Source: an uncultured Psychroserpens sp. (GTDB lineage: Bacteria > Bacteroidota > Bacteroidia > Flavobacteriales > Flavobacteriaceae). Taken from it: a stretch of 64,000 bases of DNA. The notes below the pieces were generated by a model. The model was given only the letters and a program-made list of their open reading frames with translations. It made no database searches and was not told the origin of the DNA. The translations under genes and the position numbers were made by a program. Of this stretch, positions 8,290 to 17,327 are shown piece by piece (within the stretch, counting starts at the first letter, position 1; each line of letters opens with the position of its first letter). The stretch covers positions 1-64,000 of the forward strand of contig NZ_CANMRL010000001.1 in NCBI RefSeq assembly GCF_947500255.1. Reading direction: 5' to 3'.

Positions 8290-9078
8290 ATGCAGACAGA
8301 AAAAGTTGTTGATCATATTGTAAACTGGCTTAAAGATTACGCTACAAATGCTAGAGTAAAAGGATTTGTTATAGGAATTTCTGGCGGAATTGATTCTGCT
8401 GTTACTTCAACACTTTGTGCAAAAACTGGATTAGAGTTACTCTGTATTGAAATGCCTATCCATCAAGCTGCTAGTCATGTGAGCAGAGCACAAGAACACA
8501 TAGAACAATTGAAACAACGTTTCCCAAATGTTAGGGACAACAGAGTTGATTTAACACCAGTATTCGAAGAGTTTAAAACTGAAGTGTCTCTTGATGGTAA
8601 ACAGGCTACCGTAGATATGGCACTTGCTAATACGAGAGCACGATTACGAATGACAACCTTATATTATCATGCCGGACTTTTAGGATTGCTGGTTGCGGGA
8701 ACTGGTAATAAAGTTGAAGATTTTGGAGTTGGGTTTTACACGAAGTATGGTGATGGTGGCGTTGATTTAAGTCCAATAGCAGATTTATTAAAATCTGAGG
8801 TATATCAGATTGGAGAATACCTCAAAGTTCCAGATTCGATCATGAAAGCAGCACCTAGTGATGGTCTTTTTGGTGATTCGCGAAGTGATGAAGACCAAAT
8901 TGGAGCCTCTTATCCAGAATTAGAATGGGCTATGAAAATGAAAGATGAAGGGAAGACTGAAAACGATTTTGATGGACGCCAAAAGCAAGTGTTTCAAATA
9001 TTTATGAGATATAATCGTTCAAATACGCACAAAATGATCCCTATACCAATTTGCGAAATTCCCAAAGAATTTAAATAA
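8290..9078 (+). CDS. nadE: NAD+ synthase (NH3-dependent)
   Basis: The 262-residue enzyme converts deamido-NAD to NAD with ATP and ammonia. The PP-loop SGGIDS is at residues 31-36, and the C-terminal region contains KVEDFGVGFYTKYGDGGVDLSPIADL and the PSDGLFGDSRSDEDQIG loop. It has no glutaminase domain, so it is the short ammonia-dependent form. Its length is usual. The gene is divergent from gldB, a neighbourhood seen in other flavobacteria, and is followed by a response-regulator gene 137 bases downstream. Confidence 0.95.
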   Translation: MQTEKVVDHIVNWLKDYATNARVKGFVIGISGGIDSAVTSTLCAKTGLELLCIEMPIHQAASHVSRAQEHIEQLKQRFPNVRDNRVDLTPVFEEFKTEVSLDGKQATVDMALANTRARLRMTTLYYHAGLLGLLVAGTGNKVEDFGVGFYTKYGDGGVDLSPIADLLKSEVYQIGEYLKVPDSIMKAAPSDGLFGDSRSDEDQIGASYPELEWAMKMKDEGKTENDFDGRQKQVFQIFMRYNRSNTHKMIPIPICEIPKEFK

Positions 9079-9215
9079 TTGTTAGGTTTCTCGTTAAAAA
9101 AAAGCGATTATATTGATTTTTTTTAGTAATTTTGCAATGCAAATCTCCACATTCTTGAATTTATTTTTATAAGTTCTGGCACTCTATACTAACTAACCAA
9201 TTAATTTATTGTATT

Positions 9216-9845
9216 ATGATCAAGGTATTAGTCGTTGACAACCATCCTATCGTAACTACTGGCTTTCAACTTTTATTTGAAAATCACGACGAAATCCAAA
9301 TAGTTGGAACCGTTGGAAGTGGAGTGGAAATATTTGAATTTGTGCGTCGCCATGATGTAGACGTTATTGTTTCTGAAATTGAACTTCCTGAACTTAATGG
9401 TATAACTGCGCTTAGAGCCATTAAAAAAGAACACAGCCACATTAACATTATTATGTTTAGCTATCATCCTGAAGAGATTTATGCCATAAGTACTATTAAG
9501 GCAGGTGCATCTGGTTATGTGTCAAAGTCTGAACCAACAGATGTCATTGTAAAAGCAATAAAGTTGGCTCATCAAGGGGAAATTCACCTCAGTAATAAGA
9601 TGTCTAAACATCTTAATTACAATGATACTAGACAAACAAAAAGTAGAATCTACAAGCGCTTATCCACTAGAGAAGTTGAAGTTTTGAAACTATTATCTTC
9701 AGGTAAGAAAAACAAAGAAATAGCTCAAGAACTCGACATTAATGAAAAAACGGTAAGCACTTATAAAGCGCGACTATTTAAGAAGTTAAATGTGACCAAC
9801 CTTATTGATCTTGTAAATCAAGGAAAGCAGTTAGATATCACTTAA
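9216..9845 (+). CDS. LuxR/NarL-type response regulator with degenerate phosphorylation site
   Basis: The 209-residue protein has an N-terminal receiver domain (about 1-120) and a C-terminal LuxR-type helix-turn-helix (about 145-205; LSTREVEVLKLLSSGKKNKE and EKTVSTYKARLFKKL). In the receiver the normal phosphoacceptor Asp is replaced by Glu54 (VSEIELPELNG against the usual MDIxMPxxxG). The acidic pair near the start is VDNH, with Asn9 where Asp is usual. It may therefore act without phosphorylation or in a permanently active-like state. No histidine kinase is adjacent. A TAATTTTG box at 9127-9134 may be its promoter. The stop overlaps the dnaG stop in TTAA. Confidence 0.88.
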   Translation: MIKVLVVDNHPIVTTGFQLLFENHDEIQIVGTVGSGVEIFEFVRRHDVDVIVSEIELPELNGITALRAIKKEHSHINIIMFSYHPEEIYAISTIKAGASGYVSKSEPTDVIVKAIKLAHQGEIHLSNKMSKHLNYNDTRQTKSRIYKRLSTREVEVLKLLSSGKKNKEIAQELDINEKTVSTYKARLFKKLNVTNLIDLVNQGKQLDIT

Positions 9846-11809
9846 ATCTTTCCGCCAACTACCTTACCAAGTTTTCTAGAAAGAAGCATTTTTAGACCAA
9901 CATAATCTTTAACATCTTCAAGGATATTGCGATTGTTTGCGTCTTCACGCAAAGTATCATTCTGGTATTCTGCTACTTTTTTATCTATTAAGTAACAACG
10001 CAGTGTTAAAATAGTTTGCGTGACATGTTGAGCAATACTGTGTTTTTTTTCTTTAGGAATGATATGATTGCGCTCCCAATCATGTAAGCTATAGCGTTCA
10101 TCATTCATCAAAATTGTAGTTACAGCACTAGCCAATTCTTGATCAAGCTTATTAACAAAATTCTTGGTAGAGAATTCTGGTTCTTGGTTTAAGGTATCTA
10201 TAATAGTATAATACAACAATTTAAAATTAGAGTTGGAAAATTGCATCTCGTCTTCTTGCAAATCGAGGTATATTTTTTCAAACACCTTGGCGTTATGTAT
10301 AACAGGCTCTAACTGTAATTCACCATCTTCAGATTCTTTTAGAACTAAATCTTCAAAATCTTCAGTTTCTGTTCCATAGAGTAACAAAATTTCAATAATC
10401 TTACGCTCTAACTCATATTGAAGATCAACTTTAGGTGCTTTAGCCTGAGGTTTAACAACATCAAATGCTTTTTGTTGGGTCTTAATCGTTTTATTGGCTT
10501 CCTGTACCTCTTTTTTTGTAATCTGAGCTAAAGTACTAAACAGTACATCTTCACTTATATCCATAATGCGTGAGCACTCTTGAATATAAATTTCCTTTTT
10601 TATTTGATCTGGAATCTTAGAAATACTATTTACAATATCTCTAATGGTCTCTGCCTTTTTTATAGGATCATTATTAGCTTCTTTGATAAGCAAAGATGCT
10701 TTGAACTGAATAAAATCTTTCGAATTGTCGTTAAGATATGCTGTCAATTCTTCTAACGTATTTTGTTTTGCAAAACTATCGGGATCCTCACCTTCTGGAA
10801 AACCGCAAACCTTGACATTCATACCTTGTTCTAGAATCAAATCTATACCTCTAATAGACGCTCTTATTCCTGCAGCATCACCATCAAAAAGAACAGTGAT
10901 ATTATTGGTTAATCGATTAACCAATCGAATCTGTTCTGGTGTTAAGGCAGTACCAGAAGATGCAACAACATTTTTAATTCCAGTTTGGTAAAACTGTATG
11001 ACATCGGTATACCCTTCAACTAAATAGCAGTTGTCTTCTTTTGCTATAGATTGTTTAGCATGATAAATTCCATAGAGGATTTTACTTTTATGGTAGACCT
11101 CACTTTCGGGAGAGTTTAAATACTTAGCCGCTTTTTTATCTGAAGTCAATATACGTCCGCCAAATCCTAAAACACGTCCGCTCATACTATGAATTGGGAA
11201 CATCACTCGACCTTTAAAACGATCGAATTTCTTTTCAGGTTTCACGATGGTTAATCCTGTTTTTTCTAAAAACTCCAATTGATAGCCTTTTTTTAGAGCT
11301 TCATCAGTAAAGGCTTGCCATTCATCTAACGAATAACCTAAGTTAAATTGTTTTATCGTTTCATTAGTAAAACCTCGCTCCTTAAAATAACTTAACCCAA
11401 TAGCTTGGCCTTGATCTGTTTTAAACATGATGCGTTCAAAATAATCTTTGGCGAACTCATTAACTAAATATAAACTTTCGCGCTCATTAGCTTCCTGCTT
11501 CTGTTCATCGGTTTGCTCGGTTTCTTCAATTTCAATATTGTATTTCTTAGCTAGATATTTTATCGCTTCGGGATAAGTAAAGTGTTCATGCTCCATCAAA
11601 AACGTGACAGCATTCCCTCCTTTTCCACTGGAGAAGTCTTTCCAAATTTGTTTTACGGGAGATACCATAAAACTTGGAGAACGTTCATCACTAAAAGGGC
11701 TGAGACCTTTAAAATTACTCCCTGCTTTTTTTAGTTGAACAAAATCACCAATTACCTCCTCTACTCGGGCGGTGTCAAATACTTGTTCTATGGTGGATTT
11801 TGAGATCAA
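9842..11809 (-). CDS. dnaG: DNA primase DnaG lacking zinc-finger ligands
   Basis: The 655-residue primase makes RNA primers at the replication fork. The TOPRIM catalytic core has VEGYTD and LFDGDAAG with the expected acidic residues. The N-terminal zinc-binding module is recognisable by position (GLSPFSDERSPSF, then KQIWKDFSSGKGGN). The four zinc ligands of the usual CPFH...CFGC pattern are Ser37, Ser40, Asp58 and Ser61, so zinc cannot bind there in the normal way. The remaining sequence is intact. The N-terminal MISKSTIEQVFDTARVEEVI is a typical primase start. The DnaB-interacting C-terminus is present. The gene is convergent with the response-regulator gene. Confidence 0.94.
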   Translation of the reverse strand: MISKSTIEQVFDTARVEEVIGDFVQLKKAGSNFKGLSPFSDERSPSFMVSPVKQIWKDFSSGKGGNAVTFLMEHEHFTYPEAIKYLAKKYNIEIEETEQTDEQKQEANERESLYLVNEFAKDYFERIMFKTDQGQAIGLSYFKERGFTNETIKQFNLGYSLDEWQAFTDEALKKGYQLEFLEKTGLTIVKPEKKFDRFKGRVMFPIHSMSGRVLGFGGRILTSDKKAAKYLNSPESEVYHKSKILYGIYHAKQSIAKEDNCYLVEGYTDVIQFYQTGIKNVVASSGTALTPEQIRLVNRLTNNITVLFDGDAAGIRASIRGIDLILEQGMNVKVCGFPEGEDPDSFAKQNTLEELTAYLNDNSKDFIQFKASLLIKEANNDPIKKAETIRDIVNSISKIPDQIKKEIYIQECSRIMDISEDVLFSTLAQITKKEVQEANKTIKTQQKAFDVVKPQAKAPKVDLQYELERKIIEILLLYGTETEDFEDLVLKESEDGELQLEPVIHNAKVFEKIYLDLQEDEMQFSNSNFKLLYYTIIDTLNQEPEFSTKNFVNKLDQELASAVTTILMNDERYSLHDWERNHIIPKEKKHSIAQHVTQTILTLRCYLIDKKVAEYQNDTLREDANNRNILEDVKDYVGLKMLLSRKLGKVVGGKI

Positions 11810-11842
11810 TTTTAGAAATAATAATAGAACCGTAAATTTAAC

Positions 11843-11878
11843 AAAAAAGCTCCATTACTAAAGTAAATGGAGCTTTTT
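11843..11878 (-). terminator. Intrinsic terminator after the ECF sigma operon
   Basis: AAAAAGCTCCATT and AATGGAGCTTTTT form a long stem with a 9-base loop. Read on the minus strand it ends in a T run. It lies 20 bases after the stop of the outer-membrane protein gene and before the dnaG start. Confidence 0.85.
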
Positions 11879-11897
11879 AATTGCTTATATAGCTAGA

Positions 11898-12971
11898 CTA
11901 ATCCAAATCAAATCTAAATCCTATAGATAGATTATGCTGATCAAATGTTTGATCTTTAAATAATGGGCTTAGGTCATACTTTGCATAAATCCCTAGAGTT
12001 CCATAGCCAACATAGGCACTTAATCCATACACAAAAGGAGAAGCATTATAACTACGTCTAATTTTTTCCTTCACGCGATCCCCATCTTCCTTAAATCGTA
12101 GCTTTTGCTGCGTTCCTATGTTAAATCCAGCATAACCACCTAAACCTATTTTGAAATGTCTTGCTGTACTGTATCTAAAATAACCCTTACGTTCAATTTT
12201 CTTTGAAGGCCCAAACTCAAAATGCAAAGGAAACACCAAGTTTGTAATTCTAAATTCAGACTCTTTTAACTCACTAGGAAACGTTTCTAAGGTTGTTGTA
12301 TTTCCGTTTTGAACAAAATACCTATCATCTTTAGGTGTTAATTTATTCCACATAAATGAGAAACCATATTTTAAACGCACTGCGTTATTATCTTCAAATA
12401 GTCTTGTTTTCCATGCAATACCTAATTCTACAAATCCAGATTGCATAAAGGTATACTCATCACCTATTTTTTGTCCATCGCCAATGGCATTGTTAAATCC
12501 AGCTGCAAATACGAGGTCACTTGTTGTTCGCTTATCATACTTTCTTGGCTTTCGTCTTGAACTAACATTAAGTCCACCAAGTTTACTCAAACTAAAATTA
12601 AAGTGAACCTCATCATCGTCTCTATCATCATAATAGGCATCATTTCGCTTTAATAATTCAATTTTATTATCAATAATTGCAAGTCGGTTTTCAATATTAA
12701 GAGCACGTCTCTTTGCAGCTTCTTTTTTGAGTTGCTCTGCTTTAGTTTCTGTAATCTCACCTTTAGATAGACGTTCATTAATAACCTCCACCTCTGCTTT
12801 TAAGAATTCTCGTTCTTCATCTTGAATTTTTGTTTTTAGTCGTTCTAACGCGCTAATCTTAAAATTAACTTCTTTCAACAACGTTGTGTCTTTTTCTGTT
12901 TCTTGTGCACTCAAATTCGCTGTAATTAGGCATAGAGAGAGTAGCACTACGTACTTAGTAATAGTGTTCAT
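11898..12971 (-). CDS. Outer-membrane beta-barrel protein with N-terminal coiled coil
   Basis: The 357-residue protein has a Sec signal peptide (MNTITKYVVLLSLCLITANLSAQ). A charged region likely to form a coiled coil follows at about 25-112, then an acidic patch DDRDDDE, and a C-terminal beta-barrel-like part with alternating aromatic strands such as FKIGLGGYAGFNIGTQQKL and FVYGLSAYVGYGTLGIYAKY. It is the third gene of the operon with the ECF sigma factor and a single-pass membrane protein. That context suggests an envelope-stress or envelope-remodelling role, or a target of the sigma factor. The exact function is unknown. Confidence 0.75.
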   Translation of the reverse strand: MNTITKYVVLLSLCLITANLSAQETEKDTTLLKEVNFKISALERLKTKIQDEEREFLKAEVEVINERLSKGEITETKAEQLKKEAAKRRALNIENRLAIIDNKIELLKRNDAYYDDRDDDEVHFNFSLSKLGGLNVSSRRKPRKYDKRTTSDLVFAAGFNNAIGDGQKIGDEYTFMQSGFVELGIAWKTRLFEDNNAVRLKYGFSFMWNKLTPKDDRYFVQNGNTTTLETFPSELKESEFRITNLVFPLHFEFGPSKKIERKGYFRYSTARHFKIGLGGYAGFNIGTQQKLRFKEDGDRVKEKIRRSYNASPFVYGLSAYVGYGTLGIYAKYDLSPLFKDQTFDQHNLSIGFRFDLD

Positions 12972-12997
12972 AATGTTTGTTTTTAATTGATGATTAT

Positions 12998-13831
12998 TTA
13001 ATTGTTACGCTCGGCGACTGCAGTTTTCACCGTATTGTAACTGGATCTTAAAGCTTCAAATACTTTGGTTCTAAACGATTGTTCGAGATCGGCTTCAACG
13101 TCTTGAAGTAATGCATCTGCATCGACCGTTCGAGTTGTTTCGTTATAGATTCGCTGCTTTAAAATGTCTTTTTCTGCTTGTTTTAAAAGATCTTCTATTT
13201 CTTGACTCGTTACTGCTGTACCATCTGTATCTAATGCTTTTATTTGATTAACGACTTGAAGTACTTTTGCATCCTCAGAAGTTAATGTATTTGTAGCAAT
13301 AGCTTTCTTTTCAATACTGTTCTTTTCATTCGCAATTGCAACAACAGCATTTTGGAGTTTATGGTCATTTATAATCTTGTCTTGTTTTACAATTGATATT
13401 GCCTTTTGTTCGGAAACTTGAACCATTTGAGTATGGTCTTCTTGAATTGGCTTCACTGGAGAGACATCCATTTTAGTCTCATTAGTTTTCTCAATAGCGT
13501 CTTCGTTTAAAATCTCAACAATGGCGTCTTTACTTTCTATAGTTTCAGTAGGCTTATGTATCTCTTTGTTCTCAAGGCTTTCTTTAATCTCAGTATCTAC
13601 AAGTATTGGTGAAACTGATTGTTCTTCTGAAGACTTGAAAAACAAAGTCGTTACAAAAAGTACGCCTACGATGCTAGCAGCAATACCTATATATAAAAAC
13701 CAACTTCTTGAGTTTTTCTTATCATGAGTATCAAGCTGATTTGAAAGCTTATTCCAAGCGTCAGTTGATGGCTGAATCGATCGCTTTTCTAACTTATCCT
13801 TTATATTTTCTTCAAATTTAATTGGTGCCAT
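12998..13831 (-). CDS. Single-pass membrane protein, putative anti-sigma factor
   Basis: The 277-residue protein has about 40 cytoplasmic N-terminal residues (PSTDAWNKLSNQLDTHDKK), one membrane helix at about 43-65 (SWFLYIGIAASIVGVLFVTTLFF), then a low-complexity, Glu/Lys-rich periplasmic region. The gene overlaps the sigma-factor gene by 14 bases, which favours coupled translation. Size, topology and position fit an anti-sigma partner. No zinc-binding anti-sigma motif is visible, so the assignment rests on context. Confidence 0.65.
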   Translation of the reverse strand: MAPIKFEENIKDKLEKRSIQPSTDAWNKLSNQLDTHDKKNSRSWFLYIGIAASIVGVLFVTTLFFKSSEEQSVSPILVDTEIKESLENKEIHKPTETIESKDAIVEILNEDAIEKTNETKMDVSPVKPIQEDHTQMVQVSEQKAISIVKQDKIINDHKLQNAVVAIANEKNSIEKKAIATNTLTSEDAKVLQVVNQIKALDTDGTAVTSQEIEDLLKQAEKDILKQRIYNETTRTVDADALLQDVEADLEQSFRTKVFEALRSSYNTVKTAVAERNN

Positions 13832-14384
13832 AACTTGTTGTATTTATGTCCTTAATTTTTTTCTGAAGCATTTGTCTTGCTTTAAATAATTGTGATTTTG
13901 AAGTCCCTTGAGATATATTTAGTATCTCAGCAATTTCATGATGTTTGTAGCCTTCAATAGCATACATGACAAATACCATTTTGTAACCATCAGGAAGCTC
14001 ATCTATGATTTGTTGAATTTGTGCCACTTCAATTTGAGATTCTACATTATTGTATTGCTCTTGGGCGAATGGTTCATCTTCAACTGAGAATTCAACGTGT
14101 TTTTGTTGTCTTAAAAACGAAATAGATTCTCTTACCATAATACGTCTTAACCAACCTTCAAAACTTCCTTCATTTTTAAAATTCTTCAGATTTGTAAACG
14201 CTTTAAAAAAACCATTCAACATTACAGACTCTGCATTTTGCATATCTTTTACATAGTATCTACAAATACTTAACATTTTAGGCGCATGAATTTCAAACAA
14301 TGTATGCTGTGCATCTCGCTTACCTTTAGCCGCCTTTTTTATTAGCGTTGTATTGTTTTTATGATGTAATTGAATGACTTTCAA
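13818..14384 (-). CDS. ECF-type RNA polymerase sigma-70 factor
   Basis: The 188-residue protein has sigma region 2 (ICRYYVKDMQNAESVMLNGF and FEGWLRRIMVRESISFLRQ) and region 4 (IDELPDGYKMVFVMYAIEGY then HHEIAEILNISQGTSKSQLF), with no regions 1.1 or 3. It heads a three-gene operon with a membrane protein and an outer-membrane protein. The upstream GCAACC-N16-CGTCTT element suggests self-activation. Similar elements precede two lipoprotein genes at 44.7 and 45.5 kb, making those candidate targets. Confidence 0.93.
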   Translation of the reverse strand: MKVIQLHHKNNTTLIKKAAKGKRDAQHTLFEIHAPKMLSICRYYVKDMQNAESVMLNGFFKAFTNLKNFKNEGSFEGWLRRIMVRESISFLRQQKHVEFSVEDEPFAQEQYNNVESQIEVAQIQQIIDELPDGYKMVFVMYAIEGYKHHEIAEILNISQGTSKSQLFKARQMLQKKIKDINTTSYGTN

Positions 14385-14413
14385 AATAGCTTTCGTTTGG
14401 TCTTCTATTTATA

Positions 14414-14441
14414 AAGACGCAATAATGATGCAAATGGTTGC
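14414..14441 (-). promoter_or_regulatory. Putative ECF-dependent autoregulatory promoter
   Basis: On the minus strand, GCAACC (14441-14436), a 16-base spacer and CGTCTT (14419-14414) lie 30 bases upstream of the sigma gene. The form matches the GCAACC-N15-CATCTT elements found before two lipoprotein genes in this window. Dependence on this sigma factor is inferred. Confidence 0.5.
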
Positions 14442-14490
14442 CCAATGCTTAAAAAAAATTATAATATATTGTTTTTCAGATTTTTAAAAA

Positions 14491-15468
14491 TTATTTTTTT
14501 CTATCAATAACATAGTTTACCATTAACTCAAGAGCAGTTTTATACTCAGATTTAGGATATAATTTTAAGATTTGTAAGGCTTCGGCCTGGAACTCTTTCA
14601 TTTTATTAACGGCATATTCGAGTCCGTTATTCGTTTTCACAAAAGCAATAACTTCTTTAACTCTCTTTTTATCTTTATTGTGATTTTTAATTGAATTGAT
14701 GAGCCAAGACTTTTCTTTTTTAGAGCAATTATTGAGCACATGAATAAGTGGTAGTGTCATTTTTTGCTCTTTGATGTCAATCCCTGTTGGTTTTCCTATA
14801 GCTTCTTCTCCATAATCAAATAAATCATCCTTGATTTGAAATGCCATACCGATAAGTTCTCCAAACTTTCTCATAGACTCAACATGATCTGAATTAGGTT
14901 TTACCGAGGCGGCTCCCAAACTGCAGCAAGCAGCGATCAATGTTGCTGTTTTTTGTCTGATAATATCATAGTAGACTTCTTCGGTGATATCTAATTGTCT
15001 TGCCTTTTCAATCTGAAGTAATTCCCCTTCGCTCATTTCCCTAACGGCAACCGAAATAATTTTAAGCAAATCGAAATCATTATTATCAATAGACAACAAT
15101 AGACCTTTAGATAGCAGGTAATCTCCAATGAGTACGGCTATTTTATTTTTCCATAACGCATTAATAGAGAAAAAACCACGTCTACGATTACTATCATCAA
15201 CCACATCATCATGAACCAAGGTGGCTGTATGAATAAGTTCTATAACCGAAGCTCCTCTGTATGTTCGCTCACTTACCTGGCCATTATCAACCATTTTTGC
15301 TACTAGAAATACAAACATGGGACGCATTTGTTTTCCTTTTCGGTTAACAATGTAATGCGTAATTCGATTTAACAAGGCCACTTTACTCGACATAGAAAGT
15401 AGAAACTTTTGTTCAAAAAGTTCCATTTCATATGTAATGGGTTGTTTTATTTGTTCGGTAATCTTCAA
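14491..15468 (-). CDS. Polyprenyl (all-trans) diphosphate synthase
   Basis: The 325-residue long-chain trans-prenyltransferase adds isopentenyl diphosphate units to an allylic primer, probably giving the side chain of menaquinone. Both aspartate-rich motifs are present: LVHDDVVDDSNRRRG (first DDxxD) and FQIKDDLFDYG (second). GKQMRPMF near residue 49 is the usual substrate-binding Arg region. The length is normal. Chain length cannot be read reliably. A TAATTTTG box on the minus strand at 15505-15498 may be its promoter. Confidence 0.92.
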   Translation of the reverse strand: MKITEQIKQPITYEMELFEQKFLLSMSSKVALLNRITHYIVNRKGKQMRPMFVFLVAKMVDNGQVSERTYRGASVIELIHTATLVHDDVVDDSNRRRGFFSINALWKNKIAVLIGDYLLSKGLLLSIDNNDFDLLKIISVAVREMSEGELLQIEKARQLDITEEVYYDIIRQKTATLIAACCSLGAASVKPNSDHVESMRKFGELIGMAFQIKDDLFDYGEEAIGKPTGIDIKEQKMTLPLIHVLNNCSKKEKSWLINSIKNHNKDKKRVKEVIAFVKTNNGLEYAVNKMKEFQAEALQILKLYPKSEYKTALELMVNYVIDRKK

Positions 15469-15625
15469 TTAGAGTGGCTATTCTTATCTGTGTTTTACAA
15501 AATTACTAATAAAGTAGGTATCGAAATTAAATACTGGTAATAATTCGTTAAAATTTAAATGTCAGAAATAGACTAGCCCTTTATTTTGTATATTTAATAG
15601 TTAATTAATTAAAAATCCGAACTTT

Positions 15626-17278
15626 ATGAAAAAAATTACTTTATTACTGTTATTATGTTTATGCACTCATTTGAGTTATTCTCAAATTCTTTTTGAAGAT
15701 AACTTTGATGGCTCAGGTCCTGGTATTGCAGGTTGGACTGTAACCGATGTAGACGGTCAAACACCTAATGTTAATGTTAGCGAATTCACATCTGCTTGGA
15801 TTGAAGTAGATAGAGATGGTAGTGCAGGTGGAGGTGCTAATTATGGTGGTCCTGCTGGAGATTTTGCCGTAGCAAGTACCTCTTGGTATACGCCTGCTGG
15901 CACTTCAGACGACTGGCTAATTACACCTCAAATTAATTTAACCTCTGATGCTACATTATATTGGGATGCCAAGGCACAAGATGCTGGATTTCCTGATGGC
16001 TATGAAGTTAGATTATCTACTTCTGGTACAAATACAGCAACAGATTTCACTGAATTATTGTTTTCTATTGCGGCTGAAGATCCAGCGTTCCAATCAAGAC
16101 AAGTTGATCTTTCTGCCTATACAGGACAAAATGTATACATCGCTTTTAGAAACAATTCAACAGATCAATTTGTATTACTAGTAGATAATGTTGAAGTTTC
16201 AGTAACACCTTCGTGTGTTGTCCCAACAGATTTTACTGCTGGAACTGTTACTGCTACAACGTATGAAGTTACTTGGATGGATACCAATGCTGGTACGCCA
16301 AACTGGGAAATAGAATGGGGAGCTGATGGATTCACACAAGGTACAGGAACGTCTGTGACCGGATTAACATCAACGTCGTATACATTTCCTGGCCTAATGC
16401 CTGAAACAACATACAATTTCTTCATCAGAACAAATTGTGGTGGTGCCGAAGGTGATAGTGATTGGGTTGGACCAATAGCATTTACAACCTTATTTGATTG
16501 TTCTACAATTGTATTACCACTTGATGAGAACTTTGTTAGTGAAAGCTCATTTAATTCTTGCTATGGTGTTGAAGATATAGATGCTAATGGTACAGCTTGG
16601 ATACAACAAGCTTTAGACTTAGATGGTGATTTAACTGATGAAACGTTTGCTACTAATGGATCAAACGGACTTGACCCTAAAGATGATTGGCTAGTTTCTC
16701 CAGCATTTCCGATGACAATGGATGCGACTTATACAGTTGACTTCTCATTTAACGGAGCAAATACAGCAACTAACAATGCCAATGAAAGTTTAGAGGTTCT
16801 TATTTTAGACGGTCCTACATCATCAGCAAATATTCTGGCTACACTTTACACTAATACTGGTATTGTACAAACTGGTGCTTTTGCAGAATTGGAAAACATG
16901 GCTACAAATATCGTTCAAGATTTTGATGCCACTGCAGATGGAACATTCCATGTGGCATTCCGTACAACGTCTCCAGCTAATAGTGGATTCTTATTATTGT
17001 TTAACTACAATATCGTAGAAACATTAAGTGTTGATGAATTTGACAGAAACAATTTTAGTTATACTTATAATAAAGACACAGATCAATTAACTCTTGAATC
17101 TACAAGTTTACCACTTGATAGTATGGAGCTATATAGTATCTTAGGTCAAAAGGTTGTGTCGAGAGAATTATCTCAAAATCGAGAGGTAGTTGACATGTCT
17201 CGTTTAACAGATGGTGTTTATCTAGCTACTGTAACCATTAATGGTAGTAGTAAAACATTTAAAATCGTTAAACAATAA
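15626..17278 (+). CDS. T9SS-secreted protein with choice-of-anchor J and fibronectin III domains
   Basis: The 550-residue exported protein has a signal peptide at 1-19 (LLLLCLCTHLSYS). A choice-of-anchor J domain follows at about 22-195 (LFEDNFDGSGPGIAGWT, DDWLITPQINL), then a fibronectin type III domain at about 200-288, and a second anchor-J-like module at about 295-465 (DDWLVSPAFPM). It ends with a type A T9SS sorting domain (about 470-550; MELYSILGQKVVSRELS, LTDGVYLATVTINGSSKTFK). It is expected to cross the outer membrane by type IX secretion and be surface-attached or released. No enzyme domain is seen, so it may be adhesive. A strong terminator follows. Confidence 0.9.
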   Translation: MKKITLLLLLCLCTHLSYSQILFEDNFDGSGPGIAGWTVTDVDGQTPNVNVSEFTSAWIEVDRDGSAGGGANYGGPAGDFAVASTSWYTPAGTSDDWLITPQINLTSDATLYWDAKAQDAGFPDGYEVRLSTSGTNTATDFTELLFSIAAEDPAFQSRQVDLSAYTGQNVYIAFRNNSTDQFVLLVDNVEVSVTPSCVVPTDFTAGTVTATTYEVTWMDTNAGTPNWEIEWGADGFTQGTGTSVTGLTSTSYTFPGLMPETTYNFFIRTNCGGAEGDSDWVGPIAFTTLFDCSTIVLPLDENFVSESSFNSCYGVEDIDANGTAWIQQALDLDGDLTDETFATNGSNGLDPKDDWLVSPAFPMTMDATYTVDFSFNGANTATNNANESLEVLILDGPTSSANILATLYTNTGIVQTGAFAELENMATNIVQDFDATADGTFHVAFRTTSPANSGFLLLFNYNIVETLSVDEFDRNNFSYTYNKDTDQLTLESTSLPLDSMELYSILGQKVVSRELSQNREVVDMSRLTDGVYLATVTINGSSKTFKIVKQ

Positions 17279-17298
17279 ATATAGATGTAACGTCAAAT

Positions 17299-17327
17299 AA
17301 AAAGAGCTGCAAATTGCAGCTCTTTTT
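17299..17327. terminator. Bidirectional intrinsic terminator
   Basis: AAAAAGAGCTGC (17299-17310), a 5-base loop and GCAGCTCTTTTT (17316-17327) form a perfect 12-bp stem flanked by A and T runs. It lies between the convergent T9SS cargo gene and rlmN and can act on both strands. Confidence 0.9.
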
